This document shows, one piece after another, positions 10,358-19,901 of a DNA stretch of 64,000 nucleotides (position 1 is the first letter of the stretch; each line of letters begins with the position of its first letter). A program made the position numbers and the translations under genes. The notes beneath the pieces were generated by a model, which saw nothing but the letters and a program-made list of their open reading frames with translations, had not been told where the DNA came from and ran no database searches. Origin of the DNA: Moritella sp. F3 (lineage in GTDB: Bacteria; Pseudomonadota; Gammaproteobacteria; Enterobacterales; Moritellaceae); the NCBI RefSeq assembly GCF_015082335.1, contig NZ_BLRL01000001.1:248001-312000 (forward strand), in the 5' to 3' direction.

Positions 10358-11734
10358 TTAAAGGATCTCACTGAATACGTCAGCAGCTTCGATATCGAGG
10401 ATACCAGAACGATTGACTGTTATTTTATGTCGTTGATAAACAACTTTAGCACTATCATCTTTCAAGCCAACAACCACGTTAACTTGATAGCGACGTTCAA
10501 TAGCCTCTTTACTTATTTTACCGTCATTTTCAGTATAAACAGCCCCAGTCCCACGTTCTAAATAACGAATAAGCGGTCTAACACTAAAAAATATCTGCTC
10601 TTGAATACGATCATAGCCTGGTTGGAAACCTTTATTACTGACCTTCGTATCTAACCGATAGTGTAATAAAATAGATTCTTGCTTATTCTGTGGTCGGCGT
10701 CGGTATAAAACATCACGTACTACTTTAGGTAATTTACTCTGTTTAATAAAATCTAGCCAGATACGCTGCTTTGAAATGATTTGTTTATTTGATGTATCGA
10801 TTAAATGTCTTGACCATTTTGGACGTCCCTTACGGATCCAGCGCCACAAGGTATTATTAAACTCGTCTTTAAAGATCTCCCTGAAACCATAAATAACCGA
10901 CAGCACAGCAATCAGAGCATAGGTTAGACCTTTCAGTTCGCCTTGTGCAAAGAAGATCATACTTAACACAATCACCATTACCAGAGATGTCGCCGTACCT
11001 TTAACTATTTTTTTCTGGTGCGTGCCGAGTGCTTTGGTCTCTTCTTTAAAAATCACACCATGCTCGATTAAACGGCGTAACAATCGCATCTTATTGGCTA
11101 TTCGGTTAGGATCTAACAAGGTATTCGGCGAGTTATAACCATTTTCTAAACGATACTTAGCTTCACCTCGGCAAAAACCGATAATCTCTGCACGCTCATC
11201 CAGAAATTCATTGCTCTTTTTACGCTTCGATAATGCTTTATAGCAACATTGCTCACTAAACCATGAAAGATAGTTATCTACATTATTAAAATACGCTTTT
11301 AATTTTTCATCTGCTGGGGCGTTACGACGAAACTTCTTAATGATCGATTTAGCTACATCATTAAGTTCAATTAGCGCAGAGAAGAATAATGTTTGATCAA
11401 TTTGCTCTTGAATATTGCGGATGTCTTTTTCAAATGCTTTAGCGAATTGATAAGCAAAGAGGTTTAGATTAACCCGGTATTCGTCTGGAGAACGTTTCAT
11501 TCGGCTCGCGAAACGGCTTTGCACTAATGGTAAGTGTAGTCCCTCAGAATAGTACGCGCGCTTGCCTTGAATACCACGGTAAAAATAATCATCTTCAGAT
11601 AATGTACGGGGGTTAATACCCATCTCGTTAGGTAATAAAAAGTATACATCGACACGACGATAATCACCCTGTGGAATAAGGTGGTTAAGTTTAAATGATA
11701 ATTTGTCTTCTTGTTTTAAAACAATCTTAGCCAC
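10358..11734 (-). CDS. Conserved hypothetical protein with two central membrane segments
   Basis: A 458-residue protein I cannot assign to a named function. The sequence shows a long polar N-terminal domain (1-240). Two adjacent hydrophobic helices follow, around residues 248-282 (SLVMVIVLSMIFFAQ, then LTYALIAVLSVIYGF). A basic C-terminal domain of about 175 residues comes last. This looks like a membrane-anchored protein with both termini on the same side. The start is a GTG preceded by AGAGGA. It stands alone between the AraC gene and bioD, and proteins of this kind occur as lone genes in marine gammaproteobacteria (recollection, not searched). Confidence 0.75.
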   Translation of the reverse strand: MAKIVLKQEDKLSFKLNHLIPQGDYRRVDVYFLLPNEMGINPRTLSEDDYFYRGIQGKRAYYSEGLHLPLVQSRFASRMKRSPDEYRVNLNLFAYQFAKAFEKDIRNIQEQIDQTLFFSALIELNDVAKSIIKKFRRNAPADEKLKAYFNNVDNYLSWFSEQCCYKALSKRKKSNEFLDERAEIIGFCRGEAKYRLENGYNSPNTLLDPNRIANKMRLLRRLIEHGVIFKEETKALGTHQKKIVKGTATSLVMVIVLSMIFFAQGELKGLTYALIAVLSVIYGFREIFKDEFNNTLWRWIRKGRPKWSRHLIDTSNKQIISKQRIWLDFIKQSKLPKVVRDVLYRRRPQNKQESILLHYRLDTKVSNKGFQPGYDRIQEQIFFSVRPLIRYLERGTGAVYTENDGKISKEAIERRYQVNVVVGLKDDSAKVVYQRHKITVNRSGILDIEAADVFSEIL

Positions 11735-11853
11735 GCCCTGTTTGTCCTCTAGTTATTACACTTACTCCTACCTCTTGGCCATTAATACCTACTAGTGATT
11801 ATAAGTGTAAGTATTAGTACCAAGGGGTATTTTATGGTTAAGTATATTAGCCT

Positions 11854-12576
11854 TTACAACGACAAATAAGAAGTTAAATCCAAATAGTTAGCTGAATTTT
11901 TATTTTTATCTTCAATTGATGAAAAATAAGGCATTTCTCCCATTAATGGGGCTGCGAGTGCCACTTTCAAGGTTGCGATCATGTCATCATAATTAGCTAT
12001 ATCAGTTGTCGGACTATTCGCGATCCAACCGATTAGATTAGCCCCAGAATGGGCAATGGCTTGTGCTGATAATATGGCATGGTTCAAACAGCCTAACTTA
12101 ATCCCTACTACAAGAATAACATCTAACTCATTTTCAGCCACCCAAGATGAAAATAAGTGGCTGTTATCAGTATTATTTCTATTCATGCTTATCGGCAAAT
12201 GCCAGCCACCAGCTCCTTCTATAACGGTAATCTCGATATCATCAGGCACGAGTGAAAGCGACTTATTCACTAACGCTAAATCAATCGATTCACCTTGATT
12301 GTGCGCCGCTATATGCGGGGCAATTGGCGCTTGATAAGCGATAGGATTCACAATTTTATAGTCTAATAACTGTGATGCATGCTGTTGTAGTAATACAGCA
12401 TCTTCATTACGTAACCCCACTGATGTTAATTCACAACCCGCTGAAATGGGTTTCAATCCGACGGTCTTAAGCCCTAATTTGTTTGCATAATCAAGTACCG
12501 CACAGCTAACCACCGTTTTTCCTACGTCAGTGTCTGTACCAGTAATAAATACTTTTTTACTATTTGTTGTCATCAT
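11854..12576 (-). CDS. bioD: Dethiobiotin synthetase
   Basis: BioD closes the ureido ring of dethiobiotin from DAPA, CO2 and ATP. From the ATG-ATG pair at 12576/12573 it has 240 residues, close to the family (about 225-240), with the P-loop GTDTDVGKT at 13-21 and EGAGGWHLP later. The open frame extends upstream to a GTG at 12675 that overlaps the bioC stop, which would add 33 residues rich in F/K. That extension has no counterpart in E. coli BioD and I treat it as spacer, although coupling from the GTG is possible. It is the last gene of bioBFCD. Confidence 0.93.
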   Translation of the reverse strand: MMTTNSKKVFITGTDTDVGKTVVSCAVLDYANKLGLKTVGLKPISAGCELTSVGLRNEDAVLLQQHASQLLDYKIVNPIAYQAPIAPHIAAHNQGESIDLALVNKSLSLVPDDIEITVIEGAGGWHLPISMNRNNTDNSHLFSSWVAENELDVILVVGIKLGCLNHAILSAQAIAHSGANLIGWIANSPTTDIANYDDMIATLKVALAAPLMGEMPYFSSIEDKNKNSANYLDLTSYLSL

Positions 12577-12668
12577 TGATCTTAGTGTCTCTTGTCTTAG
12601 TATTGCTTTAAATACTGTCTTAAACATTTCATTAAATATGACTTTACATGTTGCCTTAAACAGGTTCG

Positions 12669-13487
12669 CTAGCACTTACGTAATAAGCAGTAAGCGAGTT
12701 TGTAACTAAGCGGTAATAAGCCTTGGTTATCACGTAAGGTTTCATAGTTGGCTTTGAATGCCCTTAACTCACCTTGAGTTGTCGGTTTAGCGTCTTTATC
12801 ATGAACATGATTAGCACCAATGCCTTTCAGGCTTTGCATTACTTCTTTCACACTGGAGTAATACATGGTTTGAATTTCAACCTGAAATGCTTCAACGCTT
12901 AAACCGGATTTTAATAATGCAGTTTTAATTTCACCTTCAGACAAAAATCGATTCACATGTCGATGTTGATTGACGCTCGACCAGGATTGCGTTAATTCAT
13001 CTAGACTGCCAGCAACTAGCGTACTAAATAGCAGTAAACCATCTTTATTTAGACAACGTGAAGCCTCGATTAAAGGGGTCGCTAAATCATCACACCATTG
13101 CAATGCCAAGTTTGATACACACAAATCGACACAACGCGACTGTAAAGGTAACGCCTCTGCGTCTGCATTTAACCAGTAAATAGGCGGTATTAACCTGTCC
13201 TGTTGCGGATATTGATGCACTTGCTGCTCACGCTGTTGCTTAGCGTGTGCGAGCATACCGAAAGAGAGATCCACTGCGAACAACTGATTACTACAATTCC
13301 CAAGCGTCTGTAATAACGCCCCACTACCACAGCCGAGATCAACAGTCGTATTATAACGTGCCCCGTTACCTTTATTGGGAAGGTGCTGCAAAAGTCGAGC
13401 GCTAGACAATCTCTGTAAGATCGCATGTTGATCATAACTCGCAGCGGCTTTACCAAAACAGCGTGCGACAGCATTCTTATCAATCAT
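12669..13487 (-). CDS. bioC: Malonyl-[ACP] O-methyltransferase
   Basis: BioC is a SAM-dependent methyltransferase that caps the malonyl thioester so that the fatty acid pathway can build pimelate. It has 272 residues from the ATG at 13487, which has GGAGG five bases upstream and overlaps the bioF stop by 8 nt. The opening MIDKNAVARCFGKAAASYD is the usual BioC start. SAM motif I, VDLGCGSGALL, lies at about residues 51-61. It is co-transcribed with bioF and bioD. No bioH (the pimeloyl-ester esterase) is in this window. Confidence 0.93.
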   Translation of the reverse strand: MIDKNAVARCFGKAAASYDQHAILQRLSSARLLQHLPNKGNGARYNTTVDLGCGSGALLQTLGNCSNQLFAVDLSFGMLAHAKQQREQQVHQYPQQDRLIPPIYWLNADAEALPLQSRCVDLCVSNLALQWCDDLATPLIEASRCLNKDGLLLFSTLVAGSLDELTQSWSSVNQHRHVNRFLSEGEIKTALLKSGLSVEAFQVEIQTMYYSSVKEVMQSLKGIGANHVHDKDAKPTTQGELRAFKANYETLRDNQGLLPLSYKLAYCLLRKC

Positions 13488-14709
13488 GTTTACCTCCAGC
13501 AGCATTACGACGACTATCTTCACTGTTATCTAAATTGTGATCGCGATTACTATATGAATAGTTATTTGGATAGTGATATGAATTATTATCTAGCGCATCT
13601 TTTAAATGGGTCAATAACAAATCGATGTCAGCAATACTATGATTAGCTGATAATGTAATACGTAATCGTGAAGTTCCAACTGGTACTGTCGGTGGCCTAA
13701 TAGCTTTAACGAGTAGCCCGTGAACCGCAAGTAATTGGCTTATGTGCATCGCTTTACTGGCATCGCCAATTAGCAAAGGTTGAATAGCAGTATCAGATGG
13801 CATTAAAGCAATATTACGTAAAAAACATTGCTGCTTAAAATAACCAATAAGCTGATTTAAATGTGTTACCCGCCATGTCTCAGTCATCATTATCGTTAAC
13901 GCTTTATCTATACATAACGCCATCGCACCGGGCATTGCCGTTGAATAAATATAAGGTTTGGAAAAGTTAACTAAGTAGTCGATAACATCTTTCGATGCCG
14001 ATACAAACGCCCCAGACACACCAACGGCCTTACCAAATGTCGCCATATACAAATCAACATCTCGGGCTAATAAACCATGTTGATTGAGGCTATTTTGACC
14101 CTGCGGTAATACCCCAAAACCATGCGCATCATCGACTAATAGCCAACTGTCATGGACTTTACACTGCTGACTAACACTCTGTAAGTCAGCCATATCGCCA
14201 TCCATGCTAAAAACACCTTCGGTAACAACCAGAGAATTAGTATGTGCAGCGCGATATTGTTCGAGTATTTGTGCAAGGTGCACACTGTCATTATGCTTAA
14301 AACGTTTCATCGTCGCAGGGGAATACATCCCAGCCTCAATAAGTGAGGCATGATTCAGCTTATCCTGCACCAAAAGATCATTTTTATTCAACAGGGCTTT
14401 AATTAAAGCTTGGTTAGCACTGTAGCCAGAGTTAAATAACAAACTTGATTCATAGCCAGTTATTTCAGCTAACTTCTCTTCAAGCGCAGCGTGCGCGTGA
14501 CTATAACCAGACACCAAAGCAGAGCCACCGCTGCCCACACCATATTCATTGGCGCCACGTTGCCAAGCTTCAATAACATCTGGGTGTGTTGATAATCCCA
14601 GATAATCATTGGCGCAAAAATTAATCACGCCATGACTGATTGCGCGCGTACGTAATAATGAACTAGAGGCTTGAGTACGTAATGCTTGCGTAATAAATTC
14701 AAAAGCCAT
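13480..14709 (-). CDS. bioF: 8-amino-7-oxononanoate synthase
   Basis: BioF is a PLP enzyme that condenses pimeloyl-thioester with L-alanine. It has 409 residues against about 384 in E. coli. The PLP-binding features are DDAHGFG at 193-199 and the Schiff-base lysine K227 in TFGKAVG. The ATG overlaps the bioB stop by one base. The extra length is a C-terminal tail from about residue 372, rich in N, Y, S and D (NNSYHYPNNYSYSN and on), which looks like a low-complexity addition. Such a tail is unlikely to affect the active site. Confidence 0.94.
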   Translation of the reverse strand: MAFEFITQALRTQASSSLLRTRAISHGVINFCANDYLGLSTHPDVIEAWQRGANEYGVGSGGSALVSGYSHAHAALEEKLAEITGYESSLLFNSGYSANQALIKALLNKNDLLVQDKLNHASLIEAGMYSPATMKRFKHNDSVHLAQILEQYRAAHTNSLVVTEGVFSMDGDMADLQSVSQQCKVHDSWLLVDDAHGFGVLPQGQNSLNQHGLLARDVDLYMATFGKAVGVSGAFVSASKDVIDYLVNFSKPYIYSTAMPGAMALCIDKALTIMMTETWRVTHLNQLIGYFKQQCFLRNIALMPSDTAIQPLLIGDASKAMHISQLLAVHGLLVKAIRPPTVPVGTSRLRITLSANHSIADIDLLLTHLKDALDNNSYHYPNNYSYSNRDHNLDNSEDSRRNAAGGKHD

Positions 14710-15776
14710 TAAAGTACAGTGCTCTTTTCACTCACAACGCTAGCGTCATAAAATAGCGATGGCGATGCTTGTTCGGCAATTTCATCAAGCAGTTGTGCAG
14801 ATTGTGCTTCATCGCTCGCCTCACGAATACGTGCAGGGTGCAGGCCTAACTTTTTAAATAAAAGTTTATCACTGTCTTCATCTGGGTTATCAGTGGTCAA
14901 TAACTTACAACCGTAGAAAATCGAGTTAGCGCCAGCCATGAAACACAGTGCTTGCGTTTGTTCACTCATTGCCTCACGCCCTGCCGATAAGCGAACATAC
15001 GATTTAGGCATGATGATGCGTGCAACAGCAATGGTGCGAACAAATTCAAATGCATCTAAATCAGGTGCATCTTCAAGTGGTGTACCGGCCACTTTAACCA
15101 ACATATTAATCGGCACACTTTCAGGGTGATGCGGTAAGTTAGCGAGTGACTTAAGCAGACCAAAACGGTCTTGTTGCTGCTCACCCATACCAACGATACC
15201 ACCAGAGCACACTTTCATACCCGCTTCACGTACGTGGTCTAACGTATTTAAGCGATCTTGATAAGTACGTGTCGTAATAATTTGCTCGTAATACTCTTCC
15301 GATGTATCTAAATTATGATTATAATAATCGAGTCCAGCTTCAGACAATGATTGTGCTTGGTCAGGGGCTAGCATCCCTAGCGTCATGCACGTTTCAAGGC
15401 CCATCGCTTTAACACCTTTAACCATATCAATTAAGTACGGCATATCGCGTTTATGTGGGTTTTTCCATGCAGCGCCCATACAGAAACGACTCGCCCCATT
15501 GTCTTTTGCTTCAGCAGCACGTGTCAGTACTGTTTCAACTTGCATCAAACGTTCTTTTTCAATCCCAGTGGTATAACGTGCACTCTGCGGGCAGTACTTA
15601 CAATCTTCCGGACAAGCGCCGGTTTTAATTGATAGCAGTGTACTGATCTGCACACTGTTCGGATCAAAATGTTGACGGTGTGCCGTTTGAGCCTGAAACA
15701 TCAAATCATTAAACGGTTGGTTAAAAAGTGCTTCAATCTCATCAATTTGCCAATCATGGCGAACACGGTTAGTCAT
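14709..15776 (-). CDS. bioB: Biotin synthase (radical SAM)
   Basis: BioB inserts sulfur into dethiobiotin using a [4Fe-4S] radical-SAM cluster and a sacrificial [2Fe-2S] cluster. It has 355 residues. The radical SAM cysteines are C55, C59 and C62 in the CPEDCKYC motif, followed by PQSARY. The other family cysteines (in ETCMTLGML and in the region near residue 190) are present. It is the first gene of the minus-strand bioBFCD operon, divergent from bioA, and is driven by a promoter whose -35 element overlaps a BirA-type operator. Confidence 0.97.
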   Translation of the reverse strand: MTNRVRHDWQIDEIEALFNQPFNDLMFQAQTAHRQHFDPNSVQISTLLSIKTGACPEDCKYCPQSARYTTGIEKERLMQVETVLTRAAEAKDNGASRFCMGAAWKNPHKRDMPYLIDMVKGVKAMGLETCMTLGMLAPDQAQSLSEAGLDYYNHNLDTSEEYYEQIITTRTYQDRLNTLDHVREAGMKVCSGGIVGMGEQQQDRFGLLKSLANLPHHPESVPINMLVKVAGTPLEDAPDLDAFEFVRTIAVARIIMPKSYVRLSAGREAMSEQTQALCFMAGANSIFYGCKLLTTDNPDEDSDKLLFKKLGLHPARIREASDEAQSAQLLDEIAEQASPSLFYDASVVSEKSTVL

Positions 15777-15814
15777 CTAAAATCCTTTATTTGAATTTGT
15801 GCGTAAACTCGATT

Positions 15815-15868
15815 AGTCTATCCAGCATAGCCGCAAGGTCAACCAAATGCTAAAAACAAGGTTTACAA
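15815..15868. promoter_or_regulatory. Divergent bio promoter with BirA-type operator
   Basis: The right half-site GGTTTACAA (15860-15868) matches the known BirA half-site exactly. The left half-site AGGTCAACC (15836-15844) matches the core GTAAACC at six of seven positions, with a 15-bp spacer, which is the normal geometry. For bioB on the minus strand, TTGACC (15837-15842) and TAGACT (15815-15820) form a -35/-10 pair spaced by 16 bp. The operator covers this -35 element and also the bioA ribosome-binding site and first base of its ATG. Confidence 0.8.
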
Positions 15869-17163
15869 TGACTCAAAAAACAAACGATATCTTAATGAAG
15901 TTCGACCAGAAGCACATCTGGCACCCATATACCTCAATGACAAAACCTTTACCTTGTTATCACGTCGATAGCGCCAATGGGGTTTATTTAACATTAAATG
16001 ACGGTACGCAACTTATCGACGGCATGTCTTCTTGGTGGGCATCGATTCATGGCTATAACGTACCCGCGTTAAACCAAGCGATGCAGGTGCAAGCAAGTAA
16101 AATGTCCCATGTCATGTTTGGTGGTATCACTCACGAGCCCGCAATAAATCTCTGCCAGAAATTGGTTGATATCACCCCTGCAGGTTTAGAGTGTGTATTT
16201 TTATCTGATTCAGGGTCTGTAAGTGTCGAAGTAGCCATGAAAATGGCCATTCAATATTGGCACCATCAACAACCGACGAAGAAGAAGTTCGTCACCATAC
16301 GTAATGGTTATCACGGTGATACTTTTGGCGCGATGTCAGTTTGCGATCCCGACAATGGCATGCACGAATTGTTTACTGGATTTCTAGCACCGCAATTCTT
16401 TATTAACGCGCCAAGTGTGAAGTTTGATGAAGCATGGCAAGACAGTGCAATGCAAGATTTAGCCGACACATTGGCTGAAAATCATCAACACATAGCCGCG
16501 TTTATCTTAGAGCCTATCGTACAAGGCGCTGGTGGTATGAAGTTCTACCACCCTGAATTTCTGCGTCAGGCAAAATTACTTTGTGAGCGTTATGAAGTAC
16601 TGCTGATTGCCGACGAAATTGCGACAGGCTTTGGCCGTACCGGCAAATTATTTGCTTGTGAACACGCAGCCATCACTCCCGACATTATGTGTCTAGGCAA
16701 AGGCATTACCGGTGGTTATATGACCTTAGCGGCTACGTTAACGACTCGACACGTAGCCGAAACTATCAGTAATGGTCCAAGCGGTGTATTGATGCACGGA
16801 CCCACATTTATGGGCAACCCCCTCGCCTGTGCTGTCGCCAACGCCAGTATTGATTTATTAATGACCAGCGACTGGCAACAACAAGTCGCGGGCATTGAAA
16901 AGCAAATGCAACAGGCATTATTGCCATTAACTGAACATGACAATGTTACCGATGCACGTGTACTTGGCAGCATTGGCGTGATTGAAACTGCGCAATCTAT
17001 CGATCTAGCAAAAGCACAGGTCGTGTTTGTTGAATTAGGCGTGTGGATCAGACCATTTGGTAAACTCTTGTATATTATGCCTCCGTATATTATTTCACAG
17101 GCAGAACTGGATAAACTATGCGGCGTGATCAAACAAGTACTTGACGCTGACATTTGGGTTTAA
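15868..17163 (+). CDS. bioA: Adenosylmethionine-8-amino-7-oxononanoate aminotransferase
   Basis: BioA is a PLP aminotransferase that uses SAM as amino donor to make DAPA. It has 431 residues from the ATG at 15868 (AAGG upstream); an earlier ATG at 15847 would add seven residues. IWHPYTSM near the start, SWWASIHGY, the YHGDTFG segment and the PLP lysine K278 in LGKGITGGY are all present. It is divergent from bioBFCD, and its translation start lies inside the BirA-type operator, so biotin status should control both sides together. Confidence 0.95.
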   Translation: MTQKTNDILMKFDQKHIWHPYTSMTKPLPCYHVDSANGVYLTLNDGTQLIDGMSSWWASIHGYNVPALNQAMQVQASKMSHVMFGGITHEPAINLCQKLVDITPAGLECVFLSDSGSVSVEVAMKMAIQYWHHQQPTKKKFVTIRNGYHGDTFGAMSVCDPDNGMHELFTGFLAPQFFINAPSVKFDEAWQDSAMQDLADTLAENHQHIAAFILEPIVQGAGGMKFYHPEFLRQAKLLCERYEVLLIADEIATGFGRTGKLFACEHAAITPDIMCLGKGITGGYMTLAATLTTRHVAETISNGPSGVLMHGPTFMGNPLACAVANASIDLLMTSDWQQQVAGIEKQMQQALLPLTEHDNVTDARVLGSIGVIETAQSIDLAKAQVVFVELGVWIRPFGKLLYIMPPYIISQAELDKLCGVIKQVLDADIWV

Positions 17164-17321
17164 TCACATTATTTTTTTTAAAAGACTAGTTTAGTTTCAT
17201 AACAAAAATCAATTAGATTTTATTTCCTTTTAACTTGCAATATCAGCAAAATAAGCTTTGCTAAACTAAGGGAAGCAGTCAGTCAATATGACAAACGATC
17301 TGACAAAGGTTCCGCATAATT

Positions 17322-17391
17322 GCCAAGATAATGAGACGAGTGATGGCTAGCCATTATGTGCTAAACGTTACTCATTAATAGTTGTCTTGGC
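17322..17391 (+). other. Nested inverted-repeat element upstream of a small membrane-protein gene
   Basis: An outer stem GCCAAGA/TCTTGGC and an inner stem AATGAG/CTCATT enclose the perfect 12-bp palindrome ATGGCTAGCCAT (17343-17354). It ends 25 bp before the next start codon. This could be a structured 5' leader or small RNA, or a DNA binding site. I know of no matching RNA family. Confidence 0.4.
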
Positions 17392-17416
17392 TTAATTTTA
17401 GTTTGCGAGGTCATTT

Positions 17417-17794
17417 ATGTTTAACTCTGTCTTGATAGTGGGTTTAAGTTTAATTAGTTTTTCAGCTATCACCTATATTATTTACATTAAGATAATTGAA
17501 CCGCTTGCAAGTATTACTGGTTACATTCACGAAGCCAAATTTGAACATGACATCATTAATAAACTTGAACATGCAACAGACTCGCATGGTTTATCTGAGC
17601 GCTACAATTTAATGCTCGATAACAACATCAGTGAATCGAGCTATTTTGAAAAACTAGAACAAAGCTTAAAACAGCGCACAGCTCAGAGTGCGAATAGCCA
17701 GCACTCAGATAAGCAGCCAATAAAGCTAAACAGCAGCATATTAAATCAGGCGAGTTTACTGCGACAAAAGAAAAAACAAATTAATTATCATTAG
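17417..17794 (+). CDS. Small single-pass membrane protein, unknown function
   Basis: A 125-residue protein with one N-terminal membrane helix (about residues 4-26, SVLIVGLSLISFSAITYIIY). The polar cytoplasmic tail is rich in E, K, Q and S (LEQSLKQRTAQSANSQ and similar) and probably partly helical. No catalytic motif is visible. GAGG is present upstream of the ATG, and a structured inverted-repeat element precedes it. It lies alone between bioA and asnS. I do not recognise the family. Confidence 0.65.
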   Translation: MFNSVLIVGLSLISFSAITYIIYIKIIEPLASITGYIHEAKFEHDIINKLEHATDSHGLSERYNLMLDNNISESSYFEKLEQSLKQRTAQSANSQHSDKQPIKLNSSILNQASLLRQKKKQINYH

Positions 17795-17963
17795 GATCCT
17801 TAACAATTTGCCAATATCAGTGTTAATTTACTAAATAATAAGCAAACAAAATGATTTTTCATTGTTTTTACTTGTATACTGAAACTGCAAAGGTAATATA
17901 ACCTTACTTAAATAAACATTTTTCGCTCAGCAAGAGCTTTTTATGCTGGAGAGCAATAATCCT

Positions 17964-19364
17964 ATGACGCATTCGTCAGTTAAAGATATTTTTGCCGGTA
18001 AATTCCCGGTAGGTAGCACAGTTACAACAAAAGGCTGGATCCGCACACGTCGTGATTCTAAAGCTGGTATTTCTTTCTTAGCTATTTACGATGGTTCGTG
18101 TTTCGATCCTATCCAAGCAGTTGTAAGTAAAGATTTACCGAACTACGAAGCAGATGTATTAAACCTTACTGCTAGTTGTTCAGTTGAAGTTACTGGTGTC
18201 GTTGTTGAATCACCAGGTAAAGGTCAATCATTCGAAATCCAAGCAACAGAAGTTATTGTGCTTGGTTTAGTAGAAGACCCTGATACATACCCAATGTCAG
18301 CTAAACGTCACAGCATCGAGTACCTTCGTGAACACGCTCACCTACGTGGCCGTACTAACGTTATGGGTGCGGTTATGCGTGTTCGTAACTGTTTATCACA
18401 AGCTATTCACCGTTTTTACCATGAAAATGGTTATAACTGGTTAAGCACACCACTTATTACTGGTAGTGATTGTGAAGGTGCTGGTGAAATGTTCCGTGTA
18501 AGTACACTGGATATGAATAACCTGCCTTTAACTGATAAAGGTGACGTTGATTACAAAGAAGATTTCTTTGGTAAAGAGACTTTCCTAACAGTATCTGGTC
18601 AACTTAACGCTGAAACTTATGCTTGTGCGATTGGTAAAGTTTATACTTTCGGTCCAACGTTCCGTGCTGAAAATTCAAACACAACGCGTCACCTTGCAGA
18701 ATTCTGGATGGTTGAACCTGAGATTGCGTTTGCTGATTTAGATGATGCAGCAAAACTAGCTGAAGATATGCTTAAATATTGCTTTAGAGCAGTACTAGAA
18801 GAACGTATGGATGACATGCAGTTCTTTGCACAACGTATCAACAAAGAAGCGATCACGCGTTTAGAAAGCTTTGTAGATTCTGACTTTGCGCAAATTGATT
18901 ACACTGATGCAATCAAGATCTTAGAAGAATGTGGTAAAGAATTCGAATTCCCAGTTTCTTGGGGTATCGATATGTCTTCTGAGCACGAACGTTACCTTGC
19001 TGAAGAACACTTCAAAGCACCTGTTGTTGTTAAAAACTACCCGAAAGATATCAAATCATTCTACATGCGTATGAATGAAGACGGTAAAACAGTTGCAGCA
19101 ATGGACGTACTTGCACCAGGCATCGGCGAAATCATCGGTGGTAGCCAACGTGAAGAACGTTTAGATATGCTAGATAAGCGTATGGAAGAAATGGGCTTAA
19201 ACAAAGAAGATTACTGGTGGTACCGCGACCTACGTCGTTTTGGTACAGTGCCACATTCTGGTTTCGGTCTAGGCTTCGAGCGTCTAGTGTCTTATGTAAC
19301 TGGTATGCAAAATATCCGTGACGTAATTCCTTTCCCACGTGCACCACGCACAGCGGAATTCTAA
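17964..19364 (+). CDS. asnS: Asparagine--tRNA ligase
   Basis: A class II aminoacyl-tRNA synthetase that charges tRNA-Asn in the cytoplasm. It has 466 residues from the ATG at 17964, exactly the E. coli length; the upstream ATG at 17943 is not needed and GGAGAG precedes 17964. The N-terminal OB-fold contains [17 protein letters not shown]. Class II motif 2 is [17 protein letters not shown] and motif 3 is [10 protein letters not shown] near the C-terminus. It is a single gene followed by a strong terminator. Confidence 0.98.
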   Translation: MTHSSVKDIFAGKFPVGSTVTTKGWIRTRRDSKAGISFLAIYDGSCFDPIQAVVSKDLPNYEADVLNLTASCSVEVTGVVVESPGKGQSFEIQATEVIVLGLVEDPDTYPMSAKRHSIEYLREHAHLRGRTNVMGAVMRVRNCLSQAIHRFYHENGYNWLSTPLITGSDCEGAGEMFRVSTLDMNNLPLTDKGDVDYKEDFFGKETFLTVSGQLNAETYACAIGKVYTFGPTFRAENSNTTRHLAEFWMVEPEIAFADLDDAAKLAEDMLKYCFRAVLEERMDDMQFFAQRINKEAITRLESFVDSDFAQIDYTDAIKILEECGKEFEFPVSWGIDMSSEHERYLAEEHFKAPVVVKNYPKDIKSFYMRMNEDGKTVAAMDVLAPGIGEIIGGSQREERLDMLDKRMEEMGLNKEDYWWYRDLRRFGTVPHSGFGLGFERLVSYVTGMQNIRDVIPFPRAPRTAEF

Positions 19365-19405
19365 TTTAAGCACTTACTTCTATTGATAGGAAGTAGCTTA
19401 AAACA

Positions 19406-19446
19406 AAAAGGCTGGTGAGATAATTATTTATCTTACCAGCCTTTTT
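19406..19446 (+). terminator. Intrinsic terminator of asnS
   Basis: A 19-bp hairpin with one G-T wobble (core AAGGCTGGTGAGATAA) is followed by a seven-base T-run, 40 bp after the asnS stop. Confidence 0.9.
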
Positions 19447-19519
19447 TTATCGTGATATTTTCTCAACGCTTATCGCATTAGTAATCAACCACGCATCAAT
19501 AAGTTAAACGCTATAGCGA

Positions 19520-19669
19520 TTAACCGTCAATATCAATCAAGTTCATTACCATCAATTTACGAATGACGCTTACGTACATAACGTTGATCTTAGCGATCTT
19601 AGTGACGTCTGTTAAAGAGTGGCCTGCTTTCAATAATTCAATTGTTTGTAATACTTGTTCTTTGTTCAT
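19520..19669 (-). CDS. 49-residue helix-turn-helix-like small protein
   Basis: The coding frame begins at the ATG at 19669, preceded by GAGG. The 49 residues (MNKEQVLQTIELLKAGHSLT then a second helical half) read like a short helix-turn-helix: a helix, the turn AGHSLTDV, then TKIAKINVMYVSVIRKLM. This would suit a small DNA-binding protein or antirepressor. A perfect 14-bp inverted repeat lies about 65-100 bp upstream and may be its operator. The function is unknown; the clean start signal and isolated position support a real gene. Confidence 0.6.
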   Translation of the reverse strand: MNKEQVLQTIELLKAGHSLTDVTKIAKINVMYVSVIRKLMVMNLIDIDG

Positions 19670-19733
19670 AATAGCCTCGGTAGTGCGTTTGATTTGGTTT
19701 ATGCGGCTATAATAAAGAATTTTATAATACAGC

Positions 19734-19771
19734 ATATATCATATTCGAGAAATTTTCCGAATATGATATAT
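19734..19771. promoter_or_regulatory. Perfect 14-bp inverted repeat upstream of the small HTH-like gene
   Basis: Arms ATATATCATATTCG (19734-19747) and its exact complement (19758-19771) are separated by 10 bp. The position, upstream of the start at 19669, fits a dimer operator. On the plus strand it is followed by TTTT, so a terminator is an alternative. Confidence 0.45.
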
Positions 19772-19901
19772 TTTGACTACATTTATATAAATTAATTTAA
19801 AAAACTATAAAGAAATAACGGTTAAACTATGAATAAGCCATGCATAACAATAGATAAACTCATTTAAATGATTATTATCTATTACCTTTAGCAAATAACA
19901 T

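Noticed and set aside
12577..12675. N-terminal extension of BioD from the GTG at 12675
   Set aside because: The 33 extra residues have no family match and the ATG pair fits the E. coli length; treated as spacer.
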